10,192 nucleotides of DNA, taken from NCBI GenBank assembly GCA_019422905.1, contig JAHZCM010000074.1, positions 1-10,192 of the forward strand, written 5' to 3'. The stretch is from Oscillospiraceae bacterium. GTDB taxonomy: Bacteria; Bacillota; Clostridia; Oscillospirales; Acutalibacteraceae. Positions within the stretch are counted from its first letter, which is position 1. Each line of letters opens with the position of its first letter. Below are positions 1 through 7,030 of this stretch, piece after piece. The notes below the pieces were generated by a model. That model searched no databases, had not been told where the DNA came from, and was given only the letters and a program-made list of their open reading frames with translations. The translations under genes and the position numbers were made by a program.

Positions 1-467
1 ATAACCCCAGCGAGGACTTCGACAGCATCCTCGTCCAGTATGGCGACATGGTCTACCGGCTGGCCTGGGCTTATGTCCGCAATCCATCCGATGCAGACGA
101 TATCTTTCAGGAGGTTTTTCTGCGTTATATCCGGCGCGCACCGGCTTTCGAGAACGAGGAGCACCGCAAGGCATGGCTGCTGCGCGTGACAATCAACCGC
201 GCCAAAACCCACCTTTCCAAAAAACTCCTGCGCAAGGCGGAGGAGCCGGACAGCGCCGTGCCGTTTGCCGCACCGGAAATGCTGGAGCTGCACGAGGCGC
301 TGAAAAGCCTGCCGCCGAAGTACCGCACCGTGATCCACCTTTTTTACTACGAAGGCTATACGGCGGAGGAAATCGGCGCGCTGCTTCAAAAAAAGCCCTC
401 CACCATCCGCACACAGCTCACGCGCGCAAGGCAGCAGCTCGCCGGCCTTTTGAAAGATGAACTCTGA
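1..467 (+). CDS. ECF-type sigma-70 family RNA polymerase sigma factor (5' end outside window)
   Basis: This encodes an alternative sigma factor that would direct RNA polymerase to a small regulon, normally held inactive by the membrane protein encoded next. The frame is open from base 3, reading NPSEDFDSILVQYGDMVYRL, so the ATG at 48 is an internal Met inside region 2 and the true start lies upstream of the window; about 154 residues are visible. Region 2 is shown by MVYRLAWAYVRNPSDADDIF followed by QEVFLRYIRR (core binding and -10 recognition). Region 4 is a C-terminal helix-turn-helix with LPPKYRTVIHLFYYEGYTAE and then EEIGALLQ, STIRTQLTRAR. The two-region layout without sigma 1.1 or region 3, and the short length, fit the ECF group. 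The stop is 25 bases before the likely anti-sigma start, so the two are almost certainly co-transcribed. The target promoters and inducing signal cannot be read from the sequence. Confidence 0.93.
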   Translation, partial: NPSEDFDSILVQYGDMVYRLAWAYVRNPSDADDIFQEVFLRYIRRAPAFENEEHRKAWLLRVTINRAKTHLSKKLLRKAEEPDSAVPFAAPEMLELHEALKSLPPKYRTVIHLFYYEGYTAEEIGALLQKKPSTIRTQLTRARQQLAGLLKDEL

Positions 468-476
468 TACCGTTAC

Positions 477-484
477 AGAAAGGG
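477..484 (+). promoter_or_regulatory. Ribosome-binding site deciding the anti-sigma start
   Basis: AGAAAGGG lies 8 bases before the ATG at 493. The alternative ATG at 457, overlapping the sigma gene end, is preceded only by TTTTGAAAG, which is weaker. This favours the 493 start. Confidence 0.6.
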
Positions 485-492
485 TGTACCGC

Positions 493-1506
493 ATGACCTT
501 CCAGCAAAAATACAATCAAATGAACGCACAGCTCGTCCCCGATGCAGAACTGGTGCGCCAAACCGCAGCGGCCTGCGCGCGCCGCCCGAAAGGTACCGCG
601 CGGCTGCGGCCGATTCTCGTCTTTGCCGCGCTTTTGCTCTGCTTCTCTCTCGCTTTCCCGGCGTTTGCGGCGTCGCCATCCGGATATGAGCTGCTGTACA
701 AAATCTCGCCGGCCGCAGCGCAGTACTTCAAGCCGGTCAACAGGAGCACAGAGGATAACGGCATCCGTATGGAGGTGGAATCGGTCTACATCCATGAAGA
801 TACGGCTGAAATCTACATCTCCCTCACCGACCTGACCGGCGACCGCATCGACGAGACGACCGACCTCTTTGACAGCTACCGCATCCACCGTCCGTTTGAC
901 TGCGCGGCGACCTGTTCGCTCGCGGACTATGATGCGCAAACGCATACGGCGCGATTTCTGATCTCCATTCGGGAATTCGGCGGGCAGAAAATAGAGGGCG
1001 ATAAATTGACCTTTTCCGTCCGCAGGTTCCTGAGCGGCAAGCGGGAATTTGAAGGTCTGCTGCCGGAGCTTGATCTGACCGCCGCCAACACGGCTCCGGA
1101 TATCAAAGCCGTAGAGCCCCGCGGCTTTGCCGGCAGTCAGGAAGCCGAAACCGCGCCGCCGGCCATGGTGCCCGGCGAAGCCATATACAGTCCGGTTTCC
1201 GGCGTCGATGTCACCGGTATCGGCTATGTAAACGGTCAACTGCACATCCAGCTCCGGTATGCAGATATAGCCAATACGGATAATCACGGCTACATTTGGC
1301 TGCAAACGGCCGACGGTGAAATGCTGGACGCCGACAGGCATATTTCCTTTTGGGGTGCAGAGCAAAGGGACAGCTACGAGGAATATATCTATGATATCTC
1401 TTCCGAAGCACTGGAAAGCTGCTCGGTGTACGGTTATTTCGTCACCTGCGCATCCCTGACCGAGGGCAATTGGGAGATCACTTTCCCGCTGACGGAAACC
1501 GAATAA
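493..1506 (+). CDS. Membrane-anchored anti-sigma factor-like protein (DUF4179-type)
   Basis: Probable partner of the preceding sigma factor: a single-pass membrane protein whose short cytoplasmic N-terminus would hold the sigma factor and whose large outer domain would sense or transmit a signal. With a start at 493 it has 337 residues. Residues 1-38 are hydrophilic (MTFQQKYNQM...), residues about 39-60 form one membrane helix (ILVFAALLLCFSLAFPAFA), and the rest is extracytoplasmic and beta-rich, including EDNGIRMEVESVYI and YISLTDLTGDRIDE, which resemble DUF4179 proteins paired with Clostridia ECF factors. I chose 493 because AGAAAGGG (477-484) sits 8 bases upstream. The in-frame ATG at 457, overlapping the sigma stop, would add 12 residues but has no good ribosome-binding site. 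There is no HxxxCxxC zinc anti-sigma motif, so it is not of the ZAS type. The role as anti-sigma is inferred from position and architecture. Confidence 0.8.
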   Translation: MTFQQKYNQMNAQLVPDAELVRQTAAACARRPKGTARLRPILVFAALLLCFSLAFPAFAASPSGYELLYKISPAAAQYFKPVNRSTEDNGIRMEVESVYIHEDTAEIYISLTDLTGDRIDETTDLFDSYRIHRPFDCAATCSLADYDAQTHTARFLISIREFGGQKIEGDKLTFSVRRFLSGKREFEGLLPELDLTAANTAPDIKAVEPRGFAGSQEAETAPPAMVPGEAIYSPVSGVDVTGIGYVNGQLHIQLRYADIANTDNHGYIWLQTADGEMLDADRHISFWGAEQRDSYEEYIYDISSEALESCSVYGYFVTCASLTEGNWEITFPLTETE

Positions 1507-1521
1507 ACGCGTACAAAAAAT

Positions 1522-1563
1522 GAGAACGGGAGGCAGCTTCTCGACCGGCTGTTTCCCGTTCTC
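1522..1563. terminator. Bidirectional intrinsic terminator between convergent genes
   Basis: GAGAACGGGA (1522-1531) pairs perfectly with TCCCGTTCTC (1554-1563). The stem continues inward with GGCAGC (1532-1537) against GCTGTT (1548-1553), using two G-T pairs, for about 16 bp in all. On the minus strand it is followed by a run of six T (complement of 1515-1520), suiting the convergent hydrolase gene. On the plus strand the trailing sequence TCTTTGCGTTTATT is only moderately T-rich, so termination is probably stronger for the minus-strand gene. Confidence 0.85.
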
Positions 1564-1572
1564 TCTTTGCGT

Positions 1573-2853
1573 TTATTCCGCATGCAGCTTCTGCGCGGCA
1601 AGCCATTCCATAATGCGCACCGGCTGACCGCTTACCGTGACAGGCGCGCCGTCGTAGTCGAGCGCGCAGTCATTGTTCAGCGTGTAGATCCAGCTCCAAT
1701 GCCCGTAATACTCGAAAGCCGCGCCGTCCGGCGTGTTGTACCTGCCGCTCAGGTCGGCAACTTTATCCCAGAATGTGAAGTGAATATTTTTGCCGCCCAC
1801 GGCGAGCAGCCGCTTGTAGGTGGGCACCACGGTTTCCTCCGGCGGTACTGTGGTATCCGTTTTGGCGTGCGTGAACCAGATGGGCTTCTGCGCAATCGAT
1901 GCGATCTGCGCATCCGTAATGTCTGTGTCCATCAGCGCCTCACAGACCGGAAACGCCGCGGCGTAGCGCCACGGGGTGTGAACCAGCATTTTCATCGTCA
2001 TAAAGCCGCCGTTTGAGCAGCCGCCGATATATACGCGGTCCCGGTCAATCCACGGGCGCGCTTCGATATATGCGTCGATCAATGCGTCGAGCGCTTCAAC
2101 ATACATGGAGCTGCCGTCCTTCGTATATTGTCCGGTGCCGTCGTCCATCCACATCGTCGGCGCTTGCGGAACGAGCAGCGCAGCACGCCCGCCGAAATAC
2201 GCCTGCAGTTCGGGGGAAATCAGGTTGACTACCTTATTGCCGACGGCAGCGATCAGCGGGGACTGGCCGCCCTCGCCCGCGCCGTGCAGCCAGATGATCA
2301 GCGGCAGATGCTCGCCCGGAGCATGCGCAGGTTCGTAATGCGCATAAAGCAAATCCGAATCGGGATGGGAAAAAGATCCGGTCTGAAGCTGTTCGCCGTA
2401 GACAATGCGGTTGCCGCCGTCCACGTCAAATACGAGACCGGAAAGCCGGCCGGCCGCCGTTTCGATCGGCGCATTCTGCGTGATCACATGACGCACGTCC
2501 ACAAACACGTTGAACACGCCGTCAAAGCGGATAATCGATCCGATGCCCGCCATCGGCGAGCACGCCATACGGAGCGTGATGCAATCCCCGTCCGCTGCGG
2601 GCACGCCGTTTTCGTCCGAGACGTACAGCGCTTCAATTTCCCGTGTACCCGCCATGGAGTCATCCGGCTTCGCGCCCATGAATTTCGGCCATTCAAAATC
2701 TGCGCCCAGCTTGGAAACGCGCTCCACCGCCACGGTGAACTGCGCCGGGTCGAGCTTCGCACCGCGCAGCGAGCGGTCCGCTTTTAAAATAATTTTCGTG
2801 ATGTACGGTCCAAAATCGAGAACTTCCGTAATTGTCCTGTATGTAAGCGCCAT
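1573..2853 (-). CDS. Alpha/beta-hydrolase esterase with N-terminal Ig-like domain (prolyl oligopeptidase/EstA-like)
   Basis: Serine hydrolase of 426 residues, likely an esterase or peptidase-like enzyme acting on small or carbohydrate-linked esters; the substrate is not known. Residues about 1-160 look like a beta-sandwich, as in the Ig-like N-terminal domain of Thermotoga EstA-type esterases. Residues about 165-426 are the catalytic fold: oxyanion-hole region LIIWLHGAGEGG (185-196), nucleophile elbow GGCSNGG with Ser280, acid in HAKTDTTVPPEE (Asp333), and catalytic His385 in YYGHWSW. The triad order Ser-Asp-His is correct and all residues are present. There is no signal peptide or membrane helix, so a cytoplasmic location is expected, suggesting action on imported substrates. 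AAAGGAG (complement of 2861-2867) lies 7 bases before the ATG. It is transcribed alone from a promoter facing away from the methyltransferase fusion gene and ends at the shared terminator. Confidence 0.88.
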   Translation of the reverse strand: MALTYRTITEVLDFGPYITKIILKADRSLRGAKLDPAQFTVAVERVSKLGADFEWPKFMGAKPDDSMAGTREIEALYVSDENGVPAADGDCITLRMACSPMAGIGSIIRFDGVFNVFVDVRHVITQNAPIETAAGRLSGLVFDVDGGNRIVYGEQLQTGSFSHPDSDLLYAHYEPAHAPGEHLPLIIWLHGAGEGGQSPLIAAVGNKVVNLISPELQAYFGGRAALLVPQAPTMWMDDGTGQYTKDGSSMYVEALDALIDAYIEARPWIDRDRVYIGGCSNGGFMTMKMLVHTPWRYAAAFPVCEALMDTDITDAQIASIAQKPIWFTHAKTDTTVPPEETVVPTYKRLLAVGGKNIHFTFWDKVADLSGRYNTPDGAAFEYYGHWSWIYTLNNDCALDYDGAPVTVSGQPVRIMEWLAAQKLHAE

Positions 2854-2885
2854 AATTTTTCTCCTTTTCGGGAAATTTTAAGATC

Positions 2886-2914
2886 AGTATCGCATATTTC
2901 GGCAGAAATTGCAA
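2886..2914 (-). promoter_or_regulatory. Probable sigma-A promoter of the hydrolase gene
   Basis: On the minus strand TTGCAA (2909-2914) and GATACT (2886-2891) are separated by 17 bases, each matching 4 of 6 consensus positions. The predicted transcription start near 2879 gives a leader of about 26 bases that includes the AAGGAG site. It fits by position, but the hexamers are only moderate. Confidence 0.5.
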
Positions 2915-2944
2915 TCCTTTTCCGCTGTTCTCCGCATTTTAATC

Positions 2945-2973
2945 TTGTCTTTGTAGCTGTAGGCAGGTATAAT
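2945..2973 (+). promoter_or_regulatory. Sigma-A promoter of the methyltransferase-GNAT gene
   Basis: TTGTCT (2945-2950), a 17-base spacer and a perfect TATAAT (2968-2973) precede the gene. AAGGAGG (2985-2991) follows, with 8 bases to the ATG at 3000. The leader is about 20 bases, leaving little room for a riboswitch or attenuator. Confidence 0.8.
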
Positions 2974-2999
2974 GGAGACAGTAAAAGGAGGCCATCGTT

Positions 3000-4595
3000 A
3001 TGAAAGAAAATCCGTACGACAATCCCGAATTTTTCAACAGCTACAGCCGGATGCTGCGCTCGGAAAAGGGGCTTTCCGGCGCGGGCGAATGGGAGGCGCT
3101 GCGCGAAGTGCTGCCGCCGGTAAAGGGCCGCCGCGTACTCGATCTCGGCTGCGGTTACGGCTGGCATTGTATCTGGGCCGCGGAGCAGGGCGCCGCCTCC
3201 GTGCTCGGCACCGATCTCTCCGAAAAAATGCTCGCTGTGGCAAGGGAGAAAATTCAGGGCCATGCAGACCTCTCCGGCCGAATTCAGTACCGCCGCGCTG
3301 CAATCGAGGATCTCGATCTGCCTGAAAACAGCTTTGATCTCGTTCTCAGCTCGCTTGCCCTGCACTATGTCGAGGACTATAACGGCGTCGTCGAGCGGGT
3401 ACGGCGGTGGCTGCGCCCGAGCGGCATGTTCGTCTTTACGGTGGAGCATCCCGTTTTCACCGCCGAAGGCTCACAGGACTGGGTGTACGGCGAGAATGGA
3501 GAAATCGACCACTTTCCCGTGGACAACTACTATTGGGAGGGCAAGCGCACTGCGCATTTTCTCGGCGCGTCTGTGACGAAATACCATCGTACCGTAACGA
3601 CCTACGTCGAGACCCTGCTGCGCGCGGGCTTTACGTTGCGCCACCTTTGCGAGCCCATGCCGCCCGAATCCATGCGCGGCCTTCCCGGCATGGCGGATGA
3701 AATGCGCCGCCCGATGATGCTGATTGTCGCAGCGGAGCTGCCCGATCTGCCTGAAGCCGTCTTTGACGTGCTGCACGCTCTGTACAATACCTGCTTTCCG
3801 GCCCTGCGCACCGATCGCGCTTCGCTCAGAAACCGCCTCGGCATCGGCAGCGGCTCACAGGTTTTCACCCATTACAGCGCGGGCGGTCTGCCCGTAGGCT
3901 TTGCCGTCGTCCGGCAGAACGCTTTGCTCCTGCTTTGCGTCCGGCCCGAATACCGGAATCAGGGCATTGGCAGCGCGCTTTTGAGCCGGGCGGAAGCGGC
4001 AATCCGTCCATATGGCCGCGCCGTGCTTGGCCACGCGCAGGATACCTACATTTTCCCCGGCGTACCGATGGACGGAAGCTCGGACGCCTATGCGTTCTTT
4101 GAAAAGCGCGGCTACCGCTATATCTGGACAGCCTATGATATGACGCTTGATCTCGCCGCTTATGCGCATCGTCCGGAGCTCGACTGCAAGGACCCGGCGC
4201 TTACGACCAGAATGCGGCTCAGCACGCCGGAGGACCGCGCGGAGGCCGGCGCCTGCAGCGCACAGATTGAAGGCTTTGGCGATTACTTCGCCCGCTTACC
4301 GGATATTCTGCTCGCCGAATGGAACGGGGAAATCGTCGGCGGCTGCGGCGCTCATCCCAAAAACTGCTTTCTGACGGAAGCCTATCCGGGAACCAGTACA
4401 TTCGGGCCCCTCGGCGTACTGGAATCCTATCAAAACCGCGGCGTCGGCATGCGCCTCTGTCAGGATGCGCTCGACATCCTCAAAGCCCGCGGCTGCCGGT
4501 CGGTTTTCATCGGCTACACATGGCTTGAGGACTGGTACGGCAAGCTCGGCGCCAAGCGCTGCATGGACTACTGGATGGGCGAGAAGGACCTTTAA
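3000..4595 (+). CDS. Fusion: class I SAM-dependent methyltransferase + two GNAT acetyltransferase domains
   Basis: Cytoplasmic 531-residue protein with three catalytic-type domains. Residues about 1-247 are a Methyltransf_11/25-type enzyme: SAM motif I VLDLGCGYGW (46-55), the acidic ribose-binding residue in GTDLS (Asp72), motif IV region SFDLVLSSLALHYV (111-124), and the family-typical tail PVDNYYWEGKR and RRPMMLIVAAE. This part alone is the length of a standalone methyltransferase. Residues about 250-385 are a GNAT fold with the acetyl-CoA loop VRPEYRNQGIGSALL (314-328). Residues about 400-531 are a second GNAT-like domain with ESYQNRGVGMRL (475-486). There is no stop or new ribosome-binding site at the junctions, so this is one reading frame. 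Substrates of all three domains are unknown; tandem GNATs commonly pair one active with one degenerate copy. It is transcribed singly from its own promoter and terminated just after the stop. Confidence 0.88.
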   Translation: MKENPYDNPEFFNSYSRMLRSEKGLSGAGEWEALREVLPPVKGRRVLDLGCGYGWHCIWAAEQGAASVLGTDLSEKMLAVAREKIQGHADLSGRIQYRRAAIEDLDLPENSFDLVLSSLALHYVEDYNGVVERVRRWLRPSGMFVFTVEHPVFTAEGSQDWVYGENGEIDHFPVDNYYWEGKRTAHFLGASVTKYHRTVTTYVETLLRAGFTLRHLCEPMPPESMRGLPGMADEMRRPMMLIVAAELPDLPEAVFDVLHALYNTCFPALRTDRASLRNRLGIGSGSQVFTHYSAGGLPVGFAVVRQNALLLLCVRPEYRNQGIGSALLSRAEAAIRPYGRAVLGHAQDTYIFPGVPMDGSSDAYAFFEKRGYRYIWTAYDMTLDLAAYAHRPELDCKDPALTTRMRLSTPEDRAEAGACSAQIEGFGDYFARLPDILLAEWNGEIVGGCGAHPKNCFLTEAYPGTSTFGPLGVLESYQNRGVGMRLCQDALDILKARGCRSVFIGYTWLEDWYGKLGAKRCMDYWMGEKDL

Positions 4596-4606
4596 AGCGA
4601 TCCTCC

Positions 4607-4644
4607 AAAGAGCGCTGCATTTTCGCGAAATGCAGTGCTCTTTT
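4607..4644 (+). terminator. Intrinsic terminator of the methyltransferase-GNAT gene
   Basis: The left arm 4607-4622 (ends GCATTT) pairs with 4628-4643 (starts AAATGC) over 16 bp with one G-T pair and a 5-base loop TCGCG. TTTT (4641-4644) partly overlaps the stem base and is followed by GTG. It starts 11 bases after the stop codon. Confidence 0.88.
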
Positions 4645-5004
4645 GTGTAGAAAAAAACTTTGCGAAGCCAATTCAAGCCACTGGTAAGCCACTGGTTTGC
4701 GCAGGCTCCGGAGAGATCAGTACCTGCTGACCCCCTGAAAAATATCATCGTATCGCCCGCTCTGCAACCGGTAAGCCAGTCCATATTCGGCGGTTTTGAG
4801 GTTTACCGTAATTCTCCGGTTTTCACGTATTTCCTCTTGGAAGCTTGTGCCCTCGGGAGAACAGATCTATTTTTCACGTAACTATTTGTTATTTATTGCT
4901 GCTTTGCGTCTTCATTACTGTTTTACACCGATTATTTCCCAAGGCTTTTTTTATTCTTCCCTGGCAAAGCCGGGGGTTCGTTATGCTCTGCACGACACAA
5001 AAAA
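4645..5004. other. Gene-free, AT-richer intergenic region
   Basis: This stretch lies between the tails of two convergent transcription units. Open frames here, such as 4660-4881 on the plus strand, lack ribosome-binding sites and recognisable domains. It contains an 11-bp tandem repeat (4675-4696) and a short hairpin CCCTGGC/GCCGGGG (4959-4975) with no T-run after it. I see no tRNA, known riboswitch or transposon end. Confidence 0.5.
4675..4696. repeat. Two perfect tandem copies of an 11-bp unit
   Basis: AAGCCACTGGT occurs at 4675-4685 and again at 4686-4696 with no spacer. A partial copy, AAGCCA, precedes it at 4665-4670. Each unit contains CCACTGG, which is palindromic around its centre base. 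The function is unknown; replication slippage or a protein-binding site are both possible. Confidence 0.7.
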
Positions 5005-5039
5005 CGCCGCCCTGCGGGAGCAAATCCCACAGGGCGGCG
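5005..5039 (-). terminator. Intrinsic terminator of pckG
   Basis: CGCCGCCCTG (5005-5014) pairs with CAGGGCGGCG (5030-5039). After one mismatch a further GGGA/TCCC extends the stem. Read on the minus strand it is followed by GTTTTTTG (complement of 4999-5004 region), a good T-tract. The plus side, CGCTTTTAATTTG, could also act weakly on read-through from the left. It lies about 45 bases beyond the pckG stop. Confidence 0.85.
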
Positions 5040-5084
5040 CGCTTTTAATTTGAAATCTGAAACTATAAAACCGGAATCAAGCCG

Positions 5085-6860
5085 TTACGCCTGAACACGG
5101 CTCTTAAGACCGTCAAGCTCTGCTCTGAGCTCAGCCGGGAGCTTGTCGCCGAACTTCTTATAGAACTCTTCGACGCCTTCCGCCTCTTTCGCCCACTTGG
5201 CATTGTCAACTTCCAGGATGCCCTGCAGCTTCTCAACGGGGAAGTCCAGACCCTCAAGGTTGATATCCTCTGCCTTCGGCACGTAGCCGATCGCCGTCTC
5301 CGTTGCGTCGACCTCGCCGTCGCAGCGCTTGAGGATCCACTCGAGCACGCGGAGGTTGTCGCCGAAGCCCGGCCAAATGAAGTGGCCGTCTTCATCGACA
5401 CGGAACCAGTTGACGTTGAAGATCTTCGGCGCCTTGTCGCCGAGGAGCTCGCCCATCTCGATCCAGTGCTTGAAGTAGTCGCCCATATGATAGCCGCAGA
5501 ACGGGAGCATCGCCATCGGATCGCGGCGGACAACGCCGACTGCACCGGCAGCCGCAGCGGTCGTCTCAGAGCCTGTGATGGAGCCAATGAACACACCGTT
5601 GTTCCAGCTTCTGGACTGATAAACCAGCGGAACCGTATCCGGACGACGGCCGCCGAAGATGATCGCGGAAACCGGAACACCCTTCGGGTTCTCAAACTCG
5701 CTCGAGAGGCACGGGCAGTTCTCGGTCGGCGCCGTGAAGCGGCTGTTCGGATGCGCGAGCTTGTTGCCCTCCGCAATATATTCCGGACCATTTACATGAG
5801 CGCCCTTCCACTCTTCCGCATTGACCGGCGGATTCTTGTCGAGGCTCTCCCACCAAACGGTGTTGTCGTCGAGATTGCGGGCAACGTTCGTAAAGATGGT
5901 GCCCTTCTGTGTGGAAATCAGAGCGTTCGGGTTGGACTTCATGTTCGTGCCCGGTGCGACGCCGAAGAAGCCGTTCTCCGGGTTGATCGCATACAGTCTG
6001 CCGTCCTCGCCCGGACGCATCCAAGCGATATCGTCGCCGACTGTCCAAACCTTGTAGCCCTTCGCCTTATAGCCTTCCGGCGGGATCATCATTGCGAGGT
6101 TGGTCTTGCCGCAGGCAGACGGGAACGCCGCGCAGACATACTTGACTTCGCCCTGCGGATTCTCAACGCCGAGGATAAGCATATGCTCGGCCATCCAGCC
6201 CTCGTTCTTCGCCTGGTAGGAAGCGATGCGCAGCGCAAAGCACTTCTTGCCGAGCAGAACGTTGCCGCCGTAAGCGGAGTTGACGGAAATGATGGTGTTG
6301 TCCTCCGGGAACTGGCAGATCCAGCGCTTGTCCGGATCGACATCGCACTTGCAGTGCAAGCCGCGGACCCAGTCGTTGCTGTCGCCGAGCACGTCCATAA
6401 CCTTCTGGCCGACTCTCGTCATGATGGCCATATTCAGAACAACATAGATGGAATCCGTCAGCTCAACGCCGATTTTCGCGAGCGGCGAACCGACCGGGCC
6501 CATGGAATACGGGATCACGTACATGGTACGGCCCTTATAGCTGCCGCGGGCAATATCGTAAAGCATCTTGTATGCTTCCTGCGGATCCTTCCAGTGGTTC
6601 GTCGGGCCTGCGTCCTCTTCTTTTCTGGAGCAGATGAGGGTTCTGTCCTCAACACGCGCGACATCGTTCGGAGCCGTTCTGTGATAATAGCAGCCCGGGA
6701 GCTTCTCCTCGTTCAGCTTGATCATTTCGCCGGTCTCGCAAGCTTCCTTTCTGAGGGCTTCGAGCTGTTCCTCGGAGCCGTCGATCCAAACGACCTGATC
6801 CGGGTTGACAAGCGCTTTCATCTCGTCAATCCAGGAAAGGACTGTCTTGTTGTTTGTCAT
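5085..6860 (-). CDS. pckG: Phosphoenolpyruvate carboxykinase (GTP type)
   Basis: Interconverts oxaloacetate + GTP and phosphoenolpyruvate + GDP + CO2 in the cytoplasm. In anaerobes it often runs in the carboxylating direction, feeding C4-acid fermentation, but the direction here is inference. The product is 591 residues, normal for the GTP class, and complete. Visible features: GSPLAKIGVELTDS (124-137); the kinase-1a P-loop FPSACGKTN with the reactive Cys250 and Lys252, diagnostic of the GTP family; kinase-2 GDDIAWM (275-281); NCPCLSSEFENPKGVPVSAI (381-400); FGGRRPDT (402-409); and the nucleotide-side segment FNVNWFRVDEDGHFIWPGFG (481-500). The frame is open to an ATG at 6992, but the start at 6860 (MTNNKTVLSW) is right: AAAGGAG lies 8 bases before it and family homology begins there. 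It is a single-gene unit with its own promoter and terminator. Confidence 0.97.
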   Translation of the reverse strand: MTNNKTVLSWIDEMKALVNPDQVVWIDGSEEQLEALRKEACETGEMIKLNEEKLPGCYYHRTAPNDVARVEDRTLICSRKEEDAGPTNHWKDPQEAYKMLYDIARGSYKGRTMYVIPYSMGPVGSPLAKIGVELTDSIYVVLNMAIMTRVGQKVMDVLGDSNDWVRGLHCKCDVDPDKRWICQFPEDNTIISVNSAYGGNVLLGKKCFALRIASYQAKNEGWMAEHMLILGVENPQGEVKYVCAAFPSACGKTNLAMMIPPEGYKAKGYKVWTVGDDIAWMRPGEDGRLYAINPENGFFGVAPGTNMKSNPNALISTQKGTIFTNVARNLDDNTVWWESLDKNPPVNAEEWKGAHVNGPEYIAEGNKLAHPNSRFTAPTENCPCLSSEFENPKGVPVSAIIFGGRRPDTVPLVYQSRSWNNGVFIGSITGSETTAAAAGAVGVVRRDPMAMLPFCGYHMGDYFKHWIEMGELLGDKAPKIFNVNWFRVDEDGHFIWPGFGDNLRVLEWILKRCDGEVDATETAIGYVPKAEDINLEGLDFPVEKLQGILEVDNAKWAKEAEGVEEFYKKFGDKLPAELRAELDGLKSRVQA

Positions 6861-6918
6861 GGTTATTTCTCCTTTCGCCAAAAAGGCAAATATATTGCAA
6901 ATGGCCGATTCTGGTTTT

Positions 6919-6947
6919 ATTTTACCACAAATCACGTAGGGAATCAA
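6919..6947 (-). promoter_or_regulatory. Probable sigma-A promoter of pckG
   Basis: On the minus strand TTGATT (6942-6947), 17 bases, then TAAAAT (6919-6924), which matches 5 of 6 positions and is preceded by TGG, giving an extended -10 (TGnTAAAAT). The predicted start near 6912 gives a leader of about 50 bases. This promoter makes pckG independent of the nrd genes upstream. Confidence 0.7.
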
Positions 6948-6984
6948 TTGCCAATTTATGAATTCACCCCTGTAATTTCGATAT

Positions 6985-7011
6985 GCATTCATATCATCCT
7001 GATATGGATGC
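6985..7011. other. Long inverted repeat between nrdG and the pckG promoter
   Basis: GCATTCATATCA (6985-6996) pairs with TGATATGGATGC (7000-7011) over 12 bp with one T-G pair and a 3-base loop. No T-run follows on the minus strand (ATATCGAAAT), so it is not a canonical intrinsic terminator. It lies 38 bases upstream of the pckG -35 box and just after the nrdG stop, so it could be a 3' stabilising hairpin for nrdG mRNA or an operator for pckG. Confidence 0.5.
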
Positions 7012-7030
7012 GGTTCCGCACATGCAGCTA

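Noticed and set aside
418..1365. 315-codon open frame on the minus strand across the anti-sigma gene
   Set aside because: No domain match and low-complexity Arg/Gly/Ala-rich composition typical of an antisense shadow; the plus-strand gene has a good start, membrane helix and operon context.
4941..4957. T-run at 4946-4952 as an intrinsic terminator
   Set aside because: No stable hairpin directly precedes it on the plus strand; the nearby CCCTGGC/GCCGGGG hairpin is on the wrong side.
4975..4995. GGTTCG as a tRNA T-loop
   Set aside because: The flanking bases do not form a T-arm and no acceptor or anticodon arms can be placed around it.
4660..5053. Small plus-strand open frames in the gap (73 and 85 codons)
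   Set aside because: No ribosome-binding site, no domain, and they run into the pckG terminator.
6861..6992. 44-residue N-terminal extension of PEP carboxykinase
   Set aside because: It would cover the promoter and ribosome-binding site and does not resemble the family N-terminus.
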